Shown here: one piece after another, positions 6,138 to 14,001 of the stretch
Position numbering within the stretch: position 1 is the first letter of the stretch
How the letters are laid out: every line of letters begins with the position of its first letter
Assembly: GCA_958427145.1 (NCBI GenBank)
Contig: CAUAAZ010000037.1
Location: 1 to 21,737 of the forward strand
Source of the DNA: an uncultured Collinsella sp.
Lineage (GTDB): Bacteria > Actinomycetota > Coriobacteriia > Coriobacteriales > Coriobacteriaceae
Length of the DNA stretch: 21,737 nt
Direction: 5' to 3'
The notes under the pieces: generated by a model
Seen by the model: the letters and a program-made list of their open reading frames with translations, nothing else
What the model was told of the DNA's origin: nothing
The model's database searches: none
Program-made: the position numbers and the translations under genes

Positions 6138-6572
6138 ATGGGAATGACGGGTGCATACGAGCGCAATCTCGATGCAAAAGGTCGTCTGTCCCTGCCTGCA
6201 CCCCTTCGCGAGGAGCTTGGAGAGCACGTTCGCGTGTTCAAAGCCCTGGATGTCGATGCTCTGTACGTGTTCTCTGCCGAGGCCTTCGATAAGTGGGTCG
6301 AAGGACTCTTCGCGGGTCGTGAGGGCCACGAGGGTTTTAACCCGCGTGACATCAACGACCAGAAGCTCATGAGGGCGATCAACAAGCGCACCACGTCGAT
6401 GGACGTGGACAGCGCCGGTCGTATCGGTCTTTCCGAGTCTCTCCGCAAGCAGGCGAACCTCGACCGCGAGGTCACGGTTGTGGGCAACTACGACCACCTT
6501 GAGGTTTGGGATCGCGCCGCGGCCGATGAGGACGATGACGATGAGGCCCTGCTGGACCTCTTCTTCTCGTAA
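6138..6572 (+). CDS. mraZ: transcriptional regulator MraZ
   Basis: MraZ is the conserved first gene of dcw clusters, an AbrB-like DNA-binding protein that forms rings and represses its own operon. The 144-residue product has two swapped-hairpin AbrB half-domains, each with the DxxxR signature: D12-R16 in DAKGRLSLP and D91-R95 in DSAGRIGLS. A strongly acidic tail (residues about 130-140, EDDDDEALLD) ends the protein. The ATG at 6138 follows a strong GAGGGGAGG ribosome binding site. A TGGGG array typical of MraZ sites lies upstream, overlapping the operon promoter, so autoregulation is likely. rsmH begins within 36 bases of its end. Confidence 0.97.
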   Translation: MGMTGAYERNLDAKGRLSLPAPLREELGEHVRVFKALDVDALYVFSAEAFDKWVEGLFAGREGHEGFNPRDINDQKLMRAINKRTTSMDVDSAGRIGLSESLRKQANLDREVTVVGNYDHLEVWDRAAADEDDDDEALLDLFFS

Positions 6573-6607
6573 GGGCAAGGCACGGGTAACGGATGGAGCG
6601 TGGGATC

Positions 6608-7558
6608 TTGACACAAGAATATCGGCATGAACCTGTCATGCTCGGCGAAGTGCTTGAGTCGCTGCGGCTAAAGAGCGGCTCCGTTGTCTGCGATTGCACC
6701 CTTGGCGGTGCCGGCCATTCGGTAAAGATGGCCGCGCAGGTGGGGGAGACGGGCCTTTTGCTCGGCGTCGATCAGGACGACATGGCCCTCGAGGCCGCTG
6801 GTGCCCGTCTGGACCGCGAGGTTCTCGGCGTTCCGCACCAGCTGCTGAAGGGCAACTTCGGCGACTTGGACGAGCTGCTTTGCTCGGCCGAGGTGCCCGG
6901 GGTCGATGGCTTCCTGTTCGATTTGGGCGTTTCGTCACCGCAACTCGATATCCCTGGCAGGGGCTTTTCGTATAACGAGGACGCCCCATTGGACATGCGG
7001 ATGGATCCGGGTAATAACACCTTAAACGCAGCTGAGGTCATCAACACCTATAACGAACACGACCTCGCCCGGATTCTACGCGTCTACGGAGAAGAGAAGT
7101 TCGCCTCGCAGATTGCGCGCGAGATCGTGCGCCGCCGCGAGCAAGAACCGATCGAAACCACCGGCCAATTTGTCGAGATCATCAAGGCGGGTATCCCGGC
7201 TGCCGCTCGTCGGCATGGCGGACACCCGGCCAAGAAAAGTTTCCAGGCCATTCGCATCGAGGTCAATCACGAGCTCGATGTGCTCGAACGAGGGCTTGAT
7301 GCCGCCACCAGGTGGCTCAACCCGGGCGGACGTATCTGCGTCATCTCGTATCACTCGCTCGAGGACCGTATCGTAAAGAACCACTTTAAGGAGATGAGCC
7401 AGGGGTGCACGTGTCCGCCGGAGATTCCGGTGTGCGTGTGCGGCAACGTGCCGATACTCAAGGTCATCACCCGCAAACCCTTGGTTGCCCAGCCTGATGA
7501 GGTTGAGCGCAACCCTCGGGCGAGATCAGCCAAAATCCGCGTGGCGCAGCGTCTGTAG
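6608..7558 (+). CDS. rsmH: 16S rRNA (cytosine1402-N4)-methyltransferase
   Basis: RsmH (MraW) methylates N4 of C1402 in 16S rRNA using S-adenosylmethionine. The 316-residue product shows the SAM-binding loop DCTLGGAGHS (about 29-37), GVDQDD for the ribose, FDLGVSSPQLD, and the late RICVISYHSLEDRIVK motif. A cysteine-rich CTCPPEIPVCVCGN segment near the C-terminus is also found in relatives. I chose the TTG at 6608 because GGAG lies nine bases upstream and the resulting MTQEYRHEPVML matches the usual N-terminus. An in-frame ATG at 6593 with a poor binding site is the alternative. It is second in the operon and followed by a 90-base gap before ftsL. Confidence 0.96.
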   Translation: MTQEYRHEPVMLGEVLESLRLKSGSVVCDCTLGGAGHSVKMAAQVGETGLLLGVDQDDMALEAAGARLDREVLGVPHQLLKGNFGDLDELLCSAEVPGVDGFLFDLGVSSPQLDIPGRGFSYNEDAPLDMRMDPGNNTLNAAEVINTYNEHDLARILRVYGEEKFASQIAREIVRRREQEPIETTGQFVEIIKAGIPAAARRHGGHPAKKSFQAIRIEVNHELDVLERGLDAATRWLNPGGRICVISYHSLEDRIVKNHFKEMSQGCTCPPEIPVCVCGNVPILKVITRKPLVAQPDEVERNPRARSAKIRVAQRL

Positions 7559-7648
7559 GCGCGACCGCGCGATATTGGACCTCCCGCTCGCACCATAAAC
7601 GAAGCTTAAACACACTACCAACGTACTCGGGATGGGAGGCGGCATATC

Positions 7649-8119
7649 ATGGGCTACAACACTTCAAGCGCAGCACTCGCCTATGATATGAACGCCATGC
7701 CCGCCTATCGTGAGACGCCGCAGGCCCCCGTTGCTCCCCGTGAGCAGCGCGCGCCGCGCTTTGATGTCTACACGGGCGCGGGCCGTCAGGCAAACCAGGC
7801 GGTAAGCCCGGTTTTCATGAGCGTTCTTAAAACGTTTTGCATCATTGCGGCTATCTTCATGACGATCGGCGTCGCCCGCGTGGCGCTCGCCGGCGTTACG
7901 GCCCAGGTGCTCAACAGCAACGCCGAGCTTACCAGCACGCTCGAAAAGGCGACCGATGAGAGCTCCGACCTGGAGGTCATGCATTCGGTCTATGGCGCCG
8001 ACACGCGCATTCGCGACCTTGCGGGCGCTTATGGCATGGTGGAGCCCAGCGAGAGCGTTACACTTGACTTTTCGCAGGATGCAGCCGCGGGCGCCAACGC
8101 GACCGCGACCGCTCAGTAG
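7649..8119 (+). CDS. ftsL: FtsL-like cell division protein
   Basis: FtsL is a small bitopic protein that, with FtsB/DivIC and FtsQ, recruits and activates FtsW-FtsI at the septum. Sequence conservation in the family is low, and the call rests on position between rsmH and ftsI plus architecture. The 156-residue product has a cytoplasmic N-terminus of about 56 residues, one membrane segment (about 57-82), a short coiled-coil-like stretch (about 84-112) and TRIRDLAGAYGMVEP, which fits the FtsL/DivIC motif. An Ala/Thr-rich tail ends it. The ATG at 7649 has GGGAGG nine bases upstream. ftsI starts 17 bases after its stop. Confidence 0.85.
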   Translation: MGYNTSSAALAYDMNAMPAYRETPQAPVAPREQRAPRFDVYTGAGRQANQAVSPVFMSVLKTFCIIAAIFMTIGVARVALAGVTAQVLNSNAELTSTLEKATDESSDLEVMHSVYGADTRIRDLAGAYGMVEPSESVTLDFSQDAAAGANATATAQ

Positions 8120-8136
8120 CAAGACGGTAGCTGAGT

Positions 8137-10002
8137 ATGACAAATGACTATCGCCGCGGTTCCGATGGGGGCCGCGGTTCTGGACGTCCCTCGTCGCGGG
8201 GACGTTCTGGTTATCAAGGAACGGGTCGGCAATCTTACAACGTCGGGCAGTCCCGTGGCAACGACCCGGCGTCGCGACTTCGCGGCTCGGGCGGCCCTCA
8301 AGTGCATAACACCAGGTCGCGCAAGAGTTCGTCGACCGAATGGCTCACAGGCGCACCTCTGCCTCGCCGCAAAGCCGTCATGGGCTTCATCGGGCTTGGC
8401 TTGGGCTTGGGCGTCTTTCGCCTTGCCGACTATCAAATTGTCGAAGCCGATAAACTGCGCGAGCGTGCCGATGCGCGCCGCCTGCTTGCGCAGACCCTCT
8501 ATGCCAAACGCGGCACCATCTACGACCGCAACGGCAACGTGTTGGCGTCGTCGGTCGAATGTCGCAACATCGCCGTGAACCCGCAGCTTGTCGAGGATGT
8601 TGACAAGACGGTGTCGGCGCTGGTCAAGGCAACTGGAATCGATAAAAAGACCTGCCGCAAGCTCGTTGAGTCCGATGGAACCTGGGTGTATATCAAGCGC
8701 CAGGTGGACGAAGACGATGTTGCGGCGCTGGAGAAGAAGAACCTGCCCGGCGTGCTTTTTGAGCAGGCCATGAAGCGCGTATATCCATACGGCAATCTGG
8801 CATCGCAGGTGCTGGGTGTAGTGAATGTAGACAACGACGGCTTGACGGGTCTCGAAAAGCAATACAACAAGCTTCTGACCGGCACGAACGGTTCTCTCGT
8901 ACGCGAGCGCGCGAGGGACGGCAGCTATATCGCGGGCGGTGCCTATAAAAAGGTGGCTGCGGTCGACGGCGTTGATATCGTGACGACGCTCGACGTCAAT
9001 ATCCAGCGTGCGGCCGAGGATGCCCTGGCAGAGGCAGTTGAGAAGACTAAGGCCAAGAACGGCTCGGCGCTGGTCACCGATCCTACGACAGGCGAGATTT
9101 TGGCAGCCTGCTCGTACCCGACCTACGACCAGACCGATCTGGAGAATGCCAAGACCGAGGATATGAATCTGCGCCTGGTCACCGACGCCTACGAGCCCGG
9201 CTCGGTCTTTAAGACGCTCGTGGCGGGCGCCGGCTTCGACTTGGGCGTCGTGCGATCGAGTACGTCGTTTGAGGTGCCGGCGAGCATTAAGGTGGGTGAC
9301 GATACCGTCACCGATGCCGACAAGCGCGACTATGCCATGACCATGGATGTGCGCGAGATGATGCGCCGTTCGTCCAACGTGGGCTTTGTCCTGGTGGGGC
9401 GCAAGATCGGTGCCGACGACTTTGCCGCCTATGTGGACAAGTGGGGCATCGGTCACAGCTCGGGTGTCGATTTTCCGGGAGAGAGCCTGGGTATCGTCAA
9501 GGAGCGTGACCAGTATGACGGCGCCACGCTGGGCTCGATGAGCTTTGGACAGGCACTGTCCGTCTCGCCGATTGAGATCGCACGTGCCGTGGGCGGCATC
9601 GCCAACGGCGGCGTGATGATGACACCGCACTTCTATAAGTCCAGCAAAGGCGACGAGAAGGACTGGGGTGAAGGCGAGCGCGCGATTTCGGAGGACGCCG
9701 CATCCCAGGTGACATCGTGCATGCAGACGGTCGTGTCCGAGGGAACGGGCGTTGGCGGCGCGGTTGACGGCTATGACGTGGCGGGTAAGACCGGTACGGC
9801 CGAACGTGCCGACGAGAACGGCGGCTACCTCAAGGAGAACTACATGTCGTCCTTTATGGGCTTTGCACCGGCACAATCGCCCAAGGTGCTGTGCTATATC
9901 ACGCTCGACGGAACGCCGAGCGGCTCAGATGCCGCTGCGGTGCCGTTCCAGTCCATTATGGCCAACGCGCTCGACGTGCTGGGTATCCCGCACACGAAGT
10001 AG
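8137..10002 (+). CDS. ftsI: septal peptidoglycan transpeptidase FtsI (PBP2b-type)
   Basis: A class B penicillin-binding protein that crosslinks septal peptidoglycan, working with FtsW. The 621-residue product has a long basic, Gly/Arg/Ser-rich cytoplasmic tail (1-79), a membrane anchor (about 80-97), a pedestal domain starting near RRLLAQTLYAKRGTIYDRNG, and a transpeptidase domain. All three penicillin-binding motifs are present: S356-VF-K359 (nucleophile serine), S412-S-N414 and K551-T-G553. No PASTA domains follow. The chain ends soon after the catalytic domain. The ATG at 8137 lacks a strong ribosome binding site and may be translated through from ftsL, 17 bases upstream. The extended N-terminal tail is much longer than in E. 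coli FtsI and resembles tails on FtsW and FtsQ here. Confidence 0.97.
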   Translation: MTNDYRRGSDGGRGSGRPSSRGRSGYQGTGRQSYNVGQSRGNDPASRLRGSGGPQVHNTRSRKSSSTEWLTGAPLPRRKAVMGFIGLGLGLGVFRLADYQIVEADKLRERADARRLLAQTLYAKRGTIYDRNGNVLASSVECRNIAVNPQLVEDVDKTVSALVKATGIDKKTCRKLVESDGTWVYIKRQVDEDDVAALEKKNLPGVLFEQAMKRVYPYGNLASQVLGVVNVDNDGLTGLEKQYNKLLTGTNGSLVRERARDGSYIAGGAYKKVAAVDGVDIVTTLDVNIQRAAEDALAEAVEKTKAKNGSALVTDPTTGEILAACSYPTYDQTDLENAKTEDMNLRLVTDAYEPGSVFKTLVAGAGFDLGVVRSSTSFEVPASIKVGDDTVTDADKRDYAMTMDVREMMRRSSNVGFVLVGRKIGADDFAAYVDKWGIGHSSGVDFPGESLGIVKERDQYDGATLGSMSFGQALSVSPIEIARAVGGIANGGVMMTPHFYKSSKGDEKDWGEGERAISEDAASQVTSCMQTVVSEGTGVGGAVDGYDVAGKTGTAERADENGGYLKENYMSSFMGFAPAQSPKVLCYITLDGTPSGSDAAAVPFQSIMANALDVLGIPHTK

Positions 10003-10050
10003 GGGGTTACAATCTTTGGGGCGTTGTTTGTTGTCCCATATGAGGGTGTT

Positions 10051-10091
10051 CACATGCCCTGCACCACGCATGTGCGGCGTTGGGATACAAT
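10051..10091 (+). promoter_or_regulatory. possible internal promoter and operator before murF
   Basis: The 126-base gap between ftsI and murF holds an inverted repeat, CACATG (10051-10056) and CATGTG (10069-10074), with a 12-base spacer. TACAAT at 10086-10091 is a candidate -10 box. No good -35 is seen at normal spacing, so the repeat may bind an activator or the promoter may be weak. Another TACAAT lies at 10008-10013. AGGGGAG before the murF ATG is a strong ribosome binding site. Confidence 0.4.
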
Positions 10092-10128
10092 ACGCCGATA
10101 GCATTATTAGGTTTACAGGGGAGCTGCA

Positions 10129-11553
10129 ATGATAGAGATCGCCGTCAACAACCTCGCGGCCGCAACAGGGGCCCGAACCGTGACGGGAGAAGCCGATCGG
10201 GTATGCCGCGGGTGCGTTATCGACTCGCGCCAGGTCGAGGAAGGGACGATTTTCGTCGCCTTTCCCGGTGAAAACGTCGACGGCAATGATTTTGCTTCCC
10301 GTGCCGTCCAGTCGGGTGCCGGCGCCGTCGTGATGACGCGTGAGCCCGAGGCTGAGCTGGTCTCGCTGGCGCAGGACAAGGGGTGCGCCATCCTGCTGAC
10401 CGATGATCCCGAGGAGTTTCTGCTGCGTTTGGCGCACACGTATCGCCTGGAGCTTGGCTGCCTGGTCGTTGGCATTACCGGTTCCATCGGCAAGACGACG
10501 ACCAAGGACGTGCTCGCCGCCGTGCTCGCCAAGCGCTATCGTGTCTGGGCCACCAAGGGCAATTTCAATAACCTGATCGGCATGCCGCTCACGGTGCTTT
10601 CCGCTCCGGCCGATACCGAGGTCCTGGTGCTCGAGATGGGCATGAACCATTTCCACGAGATTGAGCGCCTGTCCCAGTCCGCCAATCCCAACCTTGCCAT
10701 CGTAAGCAAGATTGGTACCTCTCACATCGGCATTTTGGGCAGCCGCGAGAACATCGCCCGCGCTAAGGCCGAGATTGTCCAGGGTATGTGCGCCGCCGGC
10801 GACTTCTTGCCGCTGCTGGTTTTGGGCGGTGAGGACGACTTTACGCCGTTCATTCGCGATACGTTCGCCCAGCCTGCTGGTATCGATGTGATGCTGGCCG
10901 GCGTCTCGGACGATGATGAGGTCCGTGCCCGCGACATTCGTGTTGATGACGAGGGACGTCCGGTCTTTACGCTCGATTTTGGCCAGGGTGAGACGATCGA
11001 TACTATGCTTGCCATCCCCGGCGTGCAGTCCGTTCCTAATGCCGTTAAGGCCGCCGCGGTTTCCTATCGCCTGGGCGTGACGCCCGAGCAGATCGATGCT
11101 GCCTTTAGGGGCCTCACGATCACCGGTCACCGCCAGGAGATCAAGCGCGCCAAGAGCGGTGCCCGCGTCATCGACGATTCCTATAACGCCAGTGCCGAAT
11201 CCATGGCTGCTGGCCTCGATCTACTGTGCTCGCTTTCGTGCACGGGGTCTCGCATGGCGATCCTGGGCGAGATGGGCGAGATGGGCGATGAGGCTCCTCG
11301 CATGCATGAGCTCGTGGGCGCCTACGCGGCCGCCAAGAAGCTCGACATGCTGGCGTGCGTGGGTGGTGAGCTGGCCCAGCTTATGGCCGATGCCGCGCGC
11401 ATGATGGGCATGGACGAGGACCGCATCCAGGTGTTCTCCGATTATCAGCAGGTGCTCGACCGCATGGGCGGCGCGCTTGAAAAACATGATGTTGTACTGG
11501 TCAAGGGTTCCCGCTTTGTTGAGCTCGACCGCTTTGTGGAAGGTGTGTGCTAG
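10129..11553 (+). CDS. murF: UDP-MurNAc-tripeptide:D-Ala-D-Ala ligase MurF
   Basis: MurF adds D-alanyl-D-alanine to UDP-MurNAc-tripeptide, using ATP, to complete the cytoplasmic pentapeptide precursor. The 474-residue product has the three Mur-ligase domains: an N-terminal UDP-binding domain (about 1-110, with CVIDSRQVEEGTIFVAFPG), a central ATPase domain with P-loop GITGSIGKTTTKD (K122) and the conserved MGMNHFHEI, and a C-terminal domain with DDSYNASAESM. The last motif and the N-terminal DSR pattern separate MurF from MurC, MurD and MurE. The ATG at 10129 has AGGGGAG six bases upstream. In most dcw clusters murE precedes murF. Here murF directly follows ftsI. mraY starts three bases after its stop. 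Confidence 0.97.
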   Translation: MIEIAVNNLAAATGARTVTGEADRVCRGCVIDSRQVEEGTIFVAFPGENVDGNDFASRAVQSGAGAVVMTREPEAELVSLAQDKGCAILLTDDPEEFLLRLAHTYRLELGCLVVGITGSIGKTTTKDVLAAVLAKRYRVWATKGNFNNLIGMPLTVLSAPADTEVLVLEMGMNHFHEIERLSQSANPNLAIVSKIGTSHIGILGSRENIARAKAEIVQGMCAAGDFLPLLVLGGEDDFTPFIRDTFAQPAGIDVMLAGVSDDDEVRARDIRVDDEGRPVFTLDFGQGETIDTMLAIPGVQSVPNAVKAAAVSYRLGVTPEQIDAAFRGLTITGHRQEIKRAKSGARVIDDSYNASAESMAAGLDLLCSLSCTGSRMAILGEMGEMGDEAPRMHELVGAYAAAKKLDMLACVGGELAQLMADAARMMGMDEDRIQVFSDYQQVLDRMGGALEKHDVVLVKGSRFVELDRFVEGVC

Positions 11554-11556
11554 CCC

Positions 11557-12576
11557 ATGTTCGGCAATCCCTCGTATCCAACGTATCAGGCTTTTTTGGG
11601 GCTTGGCATCGCCGCTGCCATTGCGCTGCTGCTCATGCCGTGGTGGATCAAGCTGCTGAAGGTCGAGGGTATCGGCCAACAGGTCCGAGCCGACGGCCCC
11701 AAGCGTCATTTGATTAAACAGGGTACGCCCACCATGGGTGGCGTTGTCATCCTCGTCGCGATTTCGCTGACCTGCCTGCTGATGGGCAAGCTCACCACCG
11801 AGCTCGTGCTCGTGCTGCTCGCCACGCTGGCGACCGGCGTGCTGGGCCTGATCGACGACCTGACCTCCGTTACGCATGGGCGCTCGCTCGGTCTGACGCC
11901 TCATGCCAAGATGATCGGCCTAACCATTATCTGTGTCACCTTTACGGTACTTGCCGTTAACTGGTGCGGCGTCGCCCCCGAGATTCGTTTTCCCGGCGGC
12001 CTGACGATTGACCTTGGCGTGCTTTCGACCACCATCTGCGGCCTTTCGTTCCCGTGGCTCTACATTGTCTTTTGCTGGCTGATGATCGCCGGTCTTTCTA
12101 ATGCCGTGAACCTGACCGATGGCCTTGACGGTCTTGCTGGCGGCACCTCCATGATTGCCATGCTCGCCATGGCTGCCATGGCGTTTTTGCACGGAGACGT
12201 GAACCTGTCCATCTTCTGCACCGCGTGTGCCGGTGCCTGCTTGGGCTTTCTGTGGTTCAACTGCTATCCGGCGAGCATCTTTATGGGCGATACCGGCTCG
12301 CTTGCCCTGGGCGCCGCGTTTGCCTGCACGTCCATCATGACCAACACCGAGGTCGTCTCCCTTATCATCGGCGGCCTGTTTATCGTTGAGACCCTGTCGG
12401 TCATGATTCAGGTTGTCTACTTCCACTTTACGCACAAGCGCGTCTTCCTTATGGCGCCCATCCATCATCATTTCGAAAAGAAGGGCTGGGCCGAGACCAA
12501 GGTCGTCATCCGTTTTTGGATTATCGCTGCGGCCTTCGGTGCCGTTGGCCTTGCTCTGTTCTTCCAGTTGGGATAG
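11557..12576 (+). CDS. mraY: phospho-MurNAc-pentapeptide transferase MraY
   Basis: MraY transfers phospho-MurNAc-pentapeptide to undecaprenyl phosphate, making lipid I at the membrane. The 339-residue product is highly hydrophobic with about ten membrane segments. Visible active-site motifs are D100-D101, NLTDGLDG (N185 to D191), FMGDTGS (D245) and the H303-H305 triplet in APIHHHFEKKGW. The usual lysine three residues after the DD pair (DDYxK in E. coli) is replaced: the sequence here is DDLTS, with S104 at that place. All other motifs look intact. The ATG at 11557 lies three bases after the murF stop, with GGAAGG about 14 bases upstream, so coupling to murF is likely. murD follows after nine bases. 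Confidence 0.98.
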   Translation: MFGNPSYPTYQAFLGLGIAAAIALLLMPWWIKLLKVEGIGQQVRADGPKRHLIKQGTPTMGGVVILVAISLTCLLMGKLTTELVLVLLATLATGVLGLIDDLTSVTHGRSLGLTPHAKMIGLTIICVTFTVLAVNWCGVAPEIRFPGGLTIDLGVLSTTICGLSFPWLYIVFCWLMIAGLSNAVNLTDGLDGLAGGTSMIAMLAMAAMAFLHGDVNLSIFCTACAGACLGFLWFNCYPASIFMGDTGSLALGAAFACTSIMTNTEVVSLIIGGLFIVETLSVMIQVVYFHFTHKRVFLMAPIHHHFEKKGWAETKVVIRFWIIAAAFGAVGLALFFQLG

Positions 12577-12585
12577 TGGTCTTTC

Positions 12586-13992
12586 ATGTCTCTTGCTGAT
12601 GTCTTTAGCCTGCTCGTTTTGGGTCAGGGCAAATCCGGTCTCGATGTCGCCCGCTGGGCGCTGGCACATCCCGAGCGCGTAAGTGCCGTTACCGTGTATG
12701 GCGGTGGCACCTCTGAGCCCAATGACGCCACGCGTGCGCTCGAGGCTGCTGGTGCGTCGTTTGTCTATGGGACCGAACAGGTCGAGGGCGCCTATGACGT
12801 ATGCGTGACGTGCCCGGGCATCTCGGAGTTCTCGGGCTTCTTTAAGGCTGGGCGCGAGCATGCCGCCCAGATTATGGGTGAGCCCGAGTTTGCCTATCGC
12901 CTGTCGCCCGATAACTGGATTGCCATCACGGGCACCAACGGCAAGACGACCACCACGTCGCTGACTGATTATCTGCTTAAGGCTGCCGGCGAGGCCAGCG
13001 TTGCTGTCGGCAACATCGGCGAGCCGCCGGTCAACGAGATTGACGGCCGAGCCCACAACGAGTGGTTTGTGGCTGAGCTGTCGAGTTATCAGATTGCTAC
13101 GACCGCCGAGCTTCATCCTCGCGTGGCGGTGCTGCTCAACATCACGCCCGACCACCTGGGCTGGCACAAGAGCCACAAGAACTATGCGCTTGCCAAGATC
13201 AAGTTGTTCGAGAATATGCTCGACGACGACCTCGTGGTTATCGACGTTGAGGATGCCGGCATCCATGAGTTCGATGAGTACATCTACATGCCGGGCCGCC
13301 GCATCTGCAAGGTCGCTTTTGACGAGCCCGAGGGTGCAGACGCCGCCTTTGTGCGCGACGGCAAGTTGGTCGTCCGCCTGAAGGGCGTCGAGACTCAGCT
13401 TGTCGCCACTTCCGAGCTCAAGATCTCGGGCCATCACAATGTCATCAATGCCCTATGTGCTGCCACGGCTGCTTTGGCCGTCGGTGCCGATCCCGAGGGC
13501 ATTTGCCGTGGTTTGGCATCGTTCCAGCCGCTGGAGCACCGCGTTGAGCCCTGTGGCGAGATCGATGGCGTGCGCTACGTCAACGATTCCAAGGCAACGA
13601 ACACCGATGCAGTCGAAAAGGCCCTGACGGCGTTTCCCGACGACGATGTGATTTTGCTGCTCGGCGGCCACGATAAGGGTACGCCGCTTGCGGACTTTGC
13701 CCGCGTCGTTATGGACAACGTGCGCTCGGTCGTTTGCTTTGGCGATGCGCGCGAGCGCTTTACCGCCGCTATGGACGAGGCCGATGTCGATGGTGACGTG
13801 GATATCGCCCAGGCGGATGACCTGCGCGATGCCGTGGACGTCGCCCGTTCGCTGTCGAGCCGTGGCGACGTGATCTTACTTTCTCCTGCCTGCTCTTCGT
13901 TCGATGAGTTCTCGGGCTATGAGGAGCGCGGCCGCGTGTTTAAGGACTATGTGGCCCAGCTTGCCGCTGCGGCGAAATCGCAAATGGAATAG
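12586..13992 (+). CDS. murD: UDP-MurNAc-L-Ala:D-glutamate ligase MurD
   Basis: MurD adds D-glutamate to UDP-MurNAc-L-alanine with ATP hydrolysis in the cytoplasm. The 468-residue product begins with the Rossmann-like GQGKSGLDVARW, then has the Mur-ligase P-loop ITGTNGKTTTTS (K120), ELSSYQ, the metal-site ITPDHLGWH and the C-terminal-domain LEHRVEP and VNDSKATNTDA motifs. ELSSYQ and LEHRVE are typical of MurD rather than other Mur ligases. The N-terminal half has a 36-residue stretch around YGGGTSEPNDATRAL that is less conserved. The ATG at 12586 is nine bases after mraY with only a weak binding site. ftsW starts nine bases after the stop. Length is normal for the family. Confidence 0.97.
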   Translation: MSLADVFSLLVLGQGKSGLDVARWALAHPERVSAVTVYGGGTSEPNDATRALEAAGASFVYGTEQVEGAYDVCVTCPGISEFSGFFKAGREHAAQIMGEPEFAYRLSPDNWIAITGTNGKTTTTSLTDYLLKAAGEASVAVGNIGEPPVNEIDGRAHNEWFVAELSSYQIATTAELHPRVAVLLNITPDHLGWHKSHKNYALAKIKLFENMLDDDLVVIDVEDAGIHEFDEYIYMPGRRICKVAFDEPEGADAAFVRDGKLVVRLKGVETQLVATSELKISGHHNVINALCAATAALAVGADPEGICRGLASFQPLEHRVEPCGEIDGVRYVNDSKATNTDAVEKALTAFPDDDVILLLGGHDKGTPLADFARVVMDNVRSVVCFGDARERFTAAMDEADVDGDVDIAQADDLRDAVDVARSLSSRGDVILLSPACSSFDEFSGYEERGRVFKDYVAQLAAAAKSQME

Positions 13993-14001
13993 GGGTTGCC
14001 G

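Noticed and set aside
8113..9876. Long minus-strand open frame opposite ftsI
   Set aside because: ftsI has all catalytic motifs. The antisense product has no recognisable domain and no ribosome binding site.
11920..13437. Long minus-strand open frame opposite mraY and murD
   Set aside because: It spans two well-supported genes and the gap between them, with a charge-rich translation typical of a codon-bias shadow.
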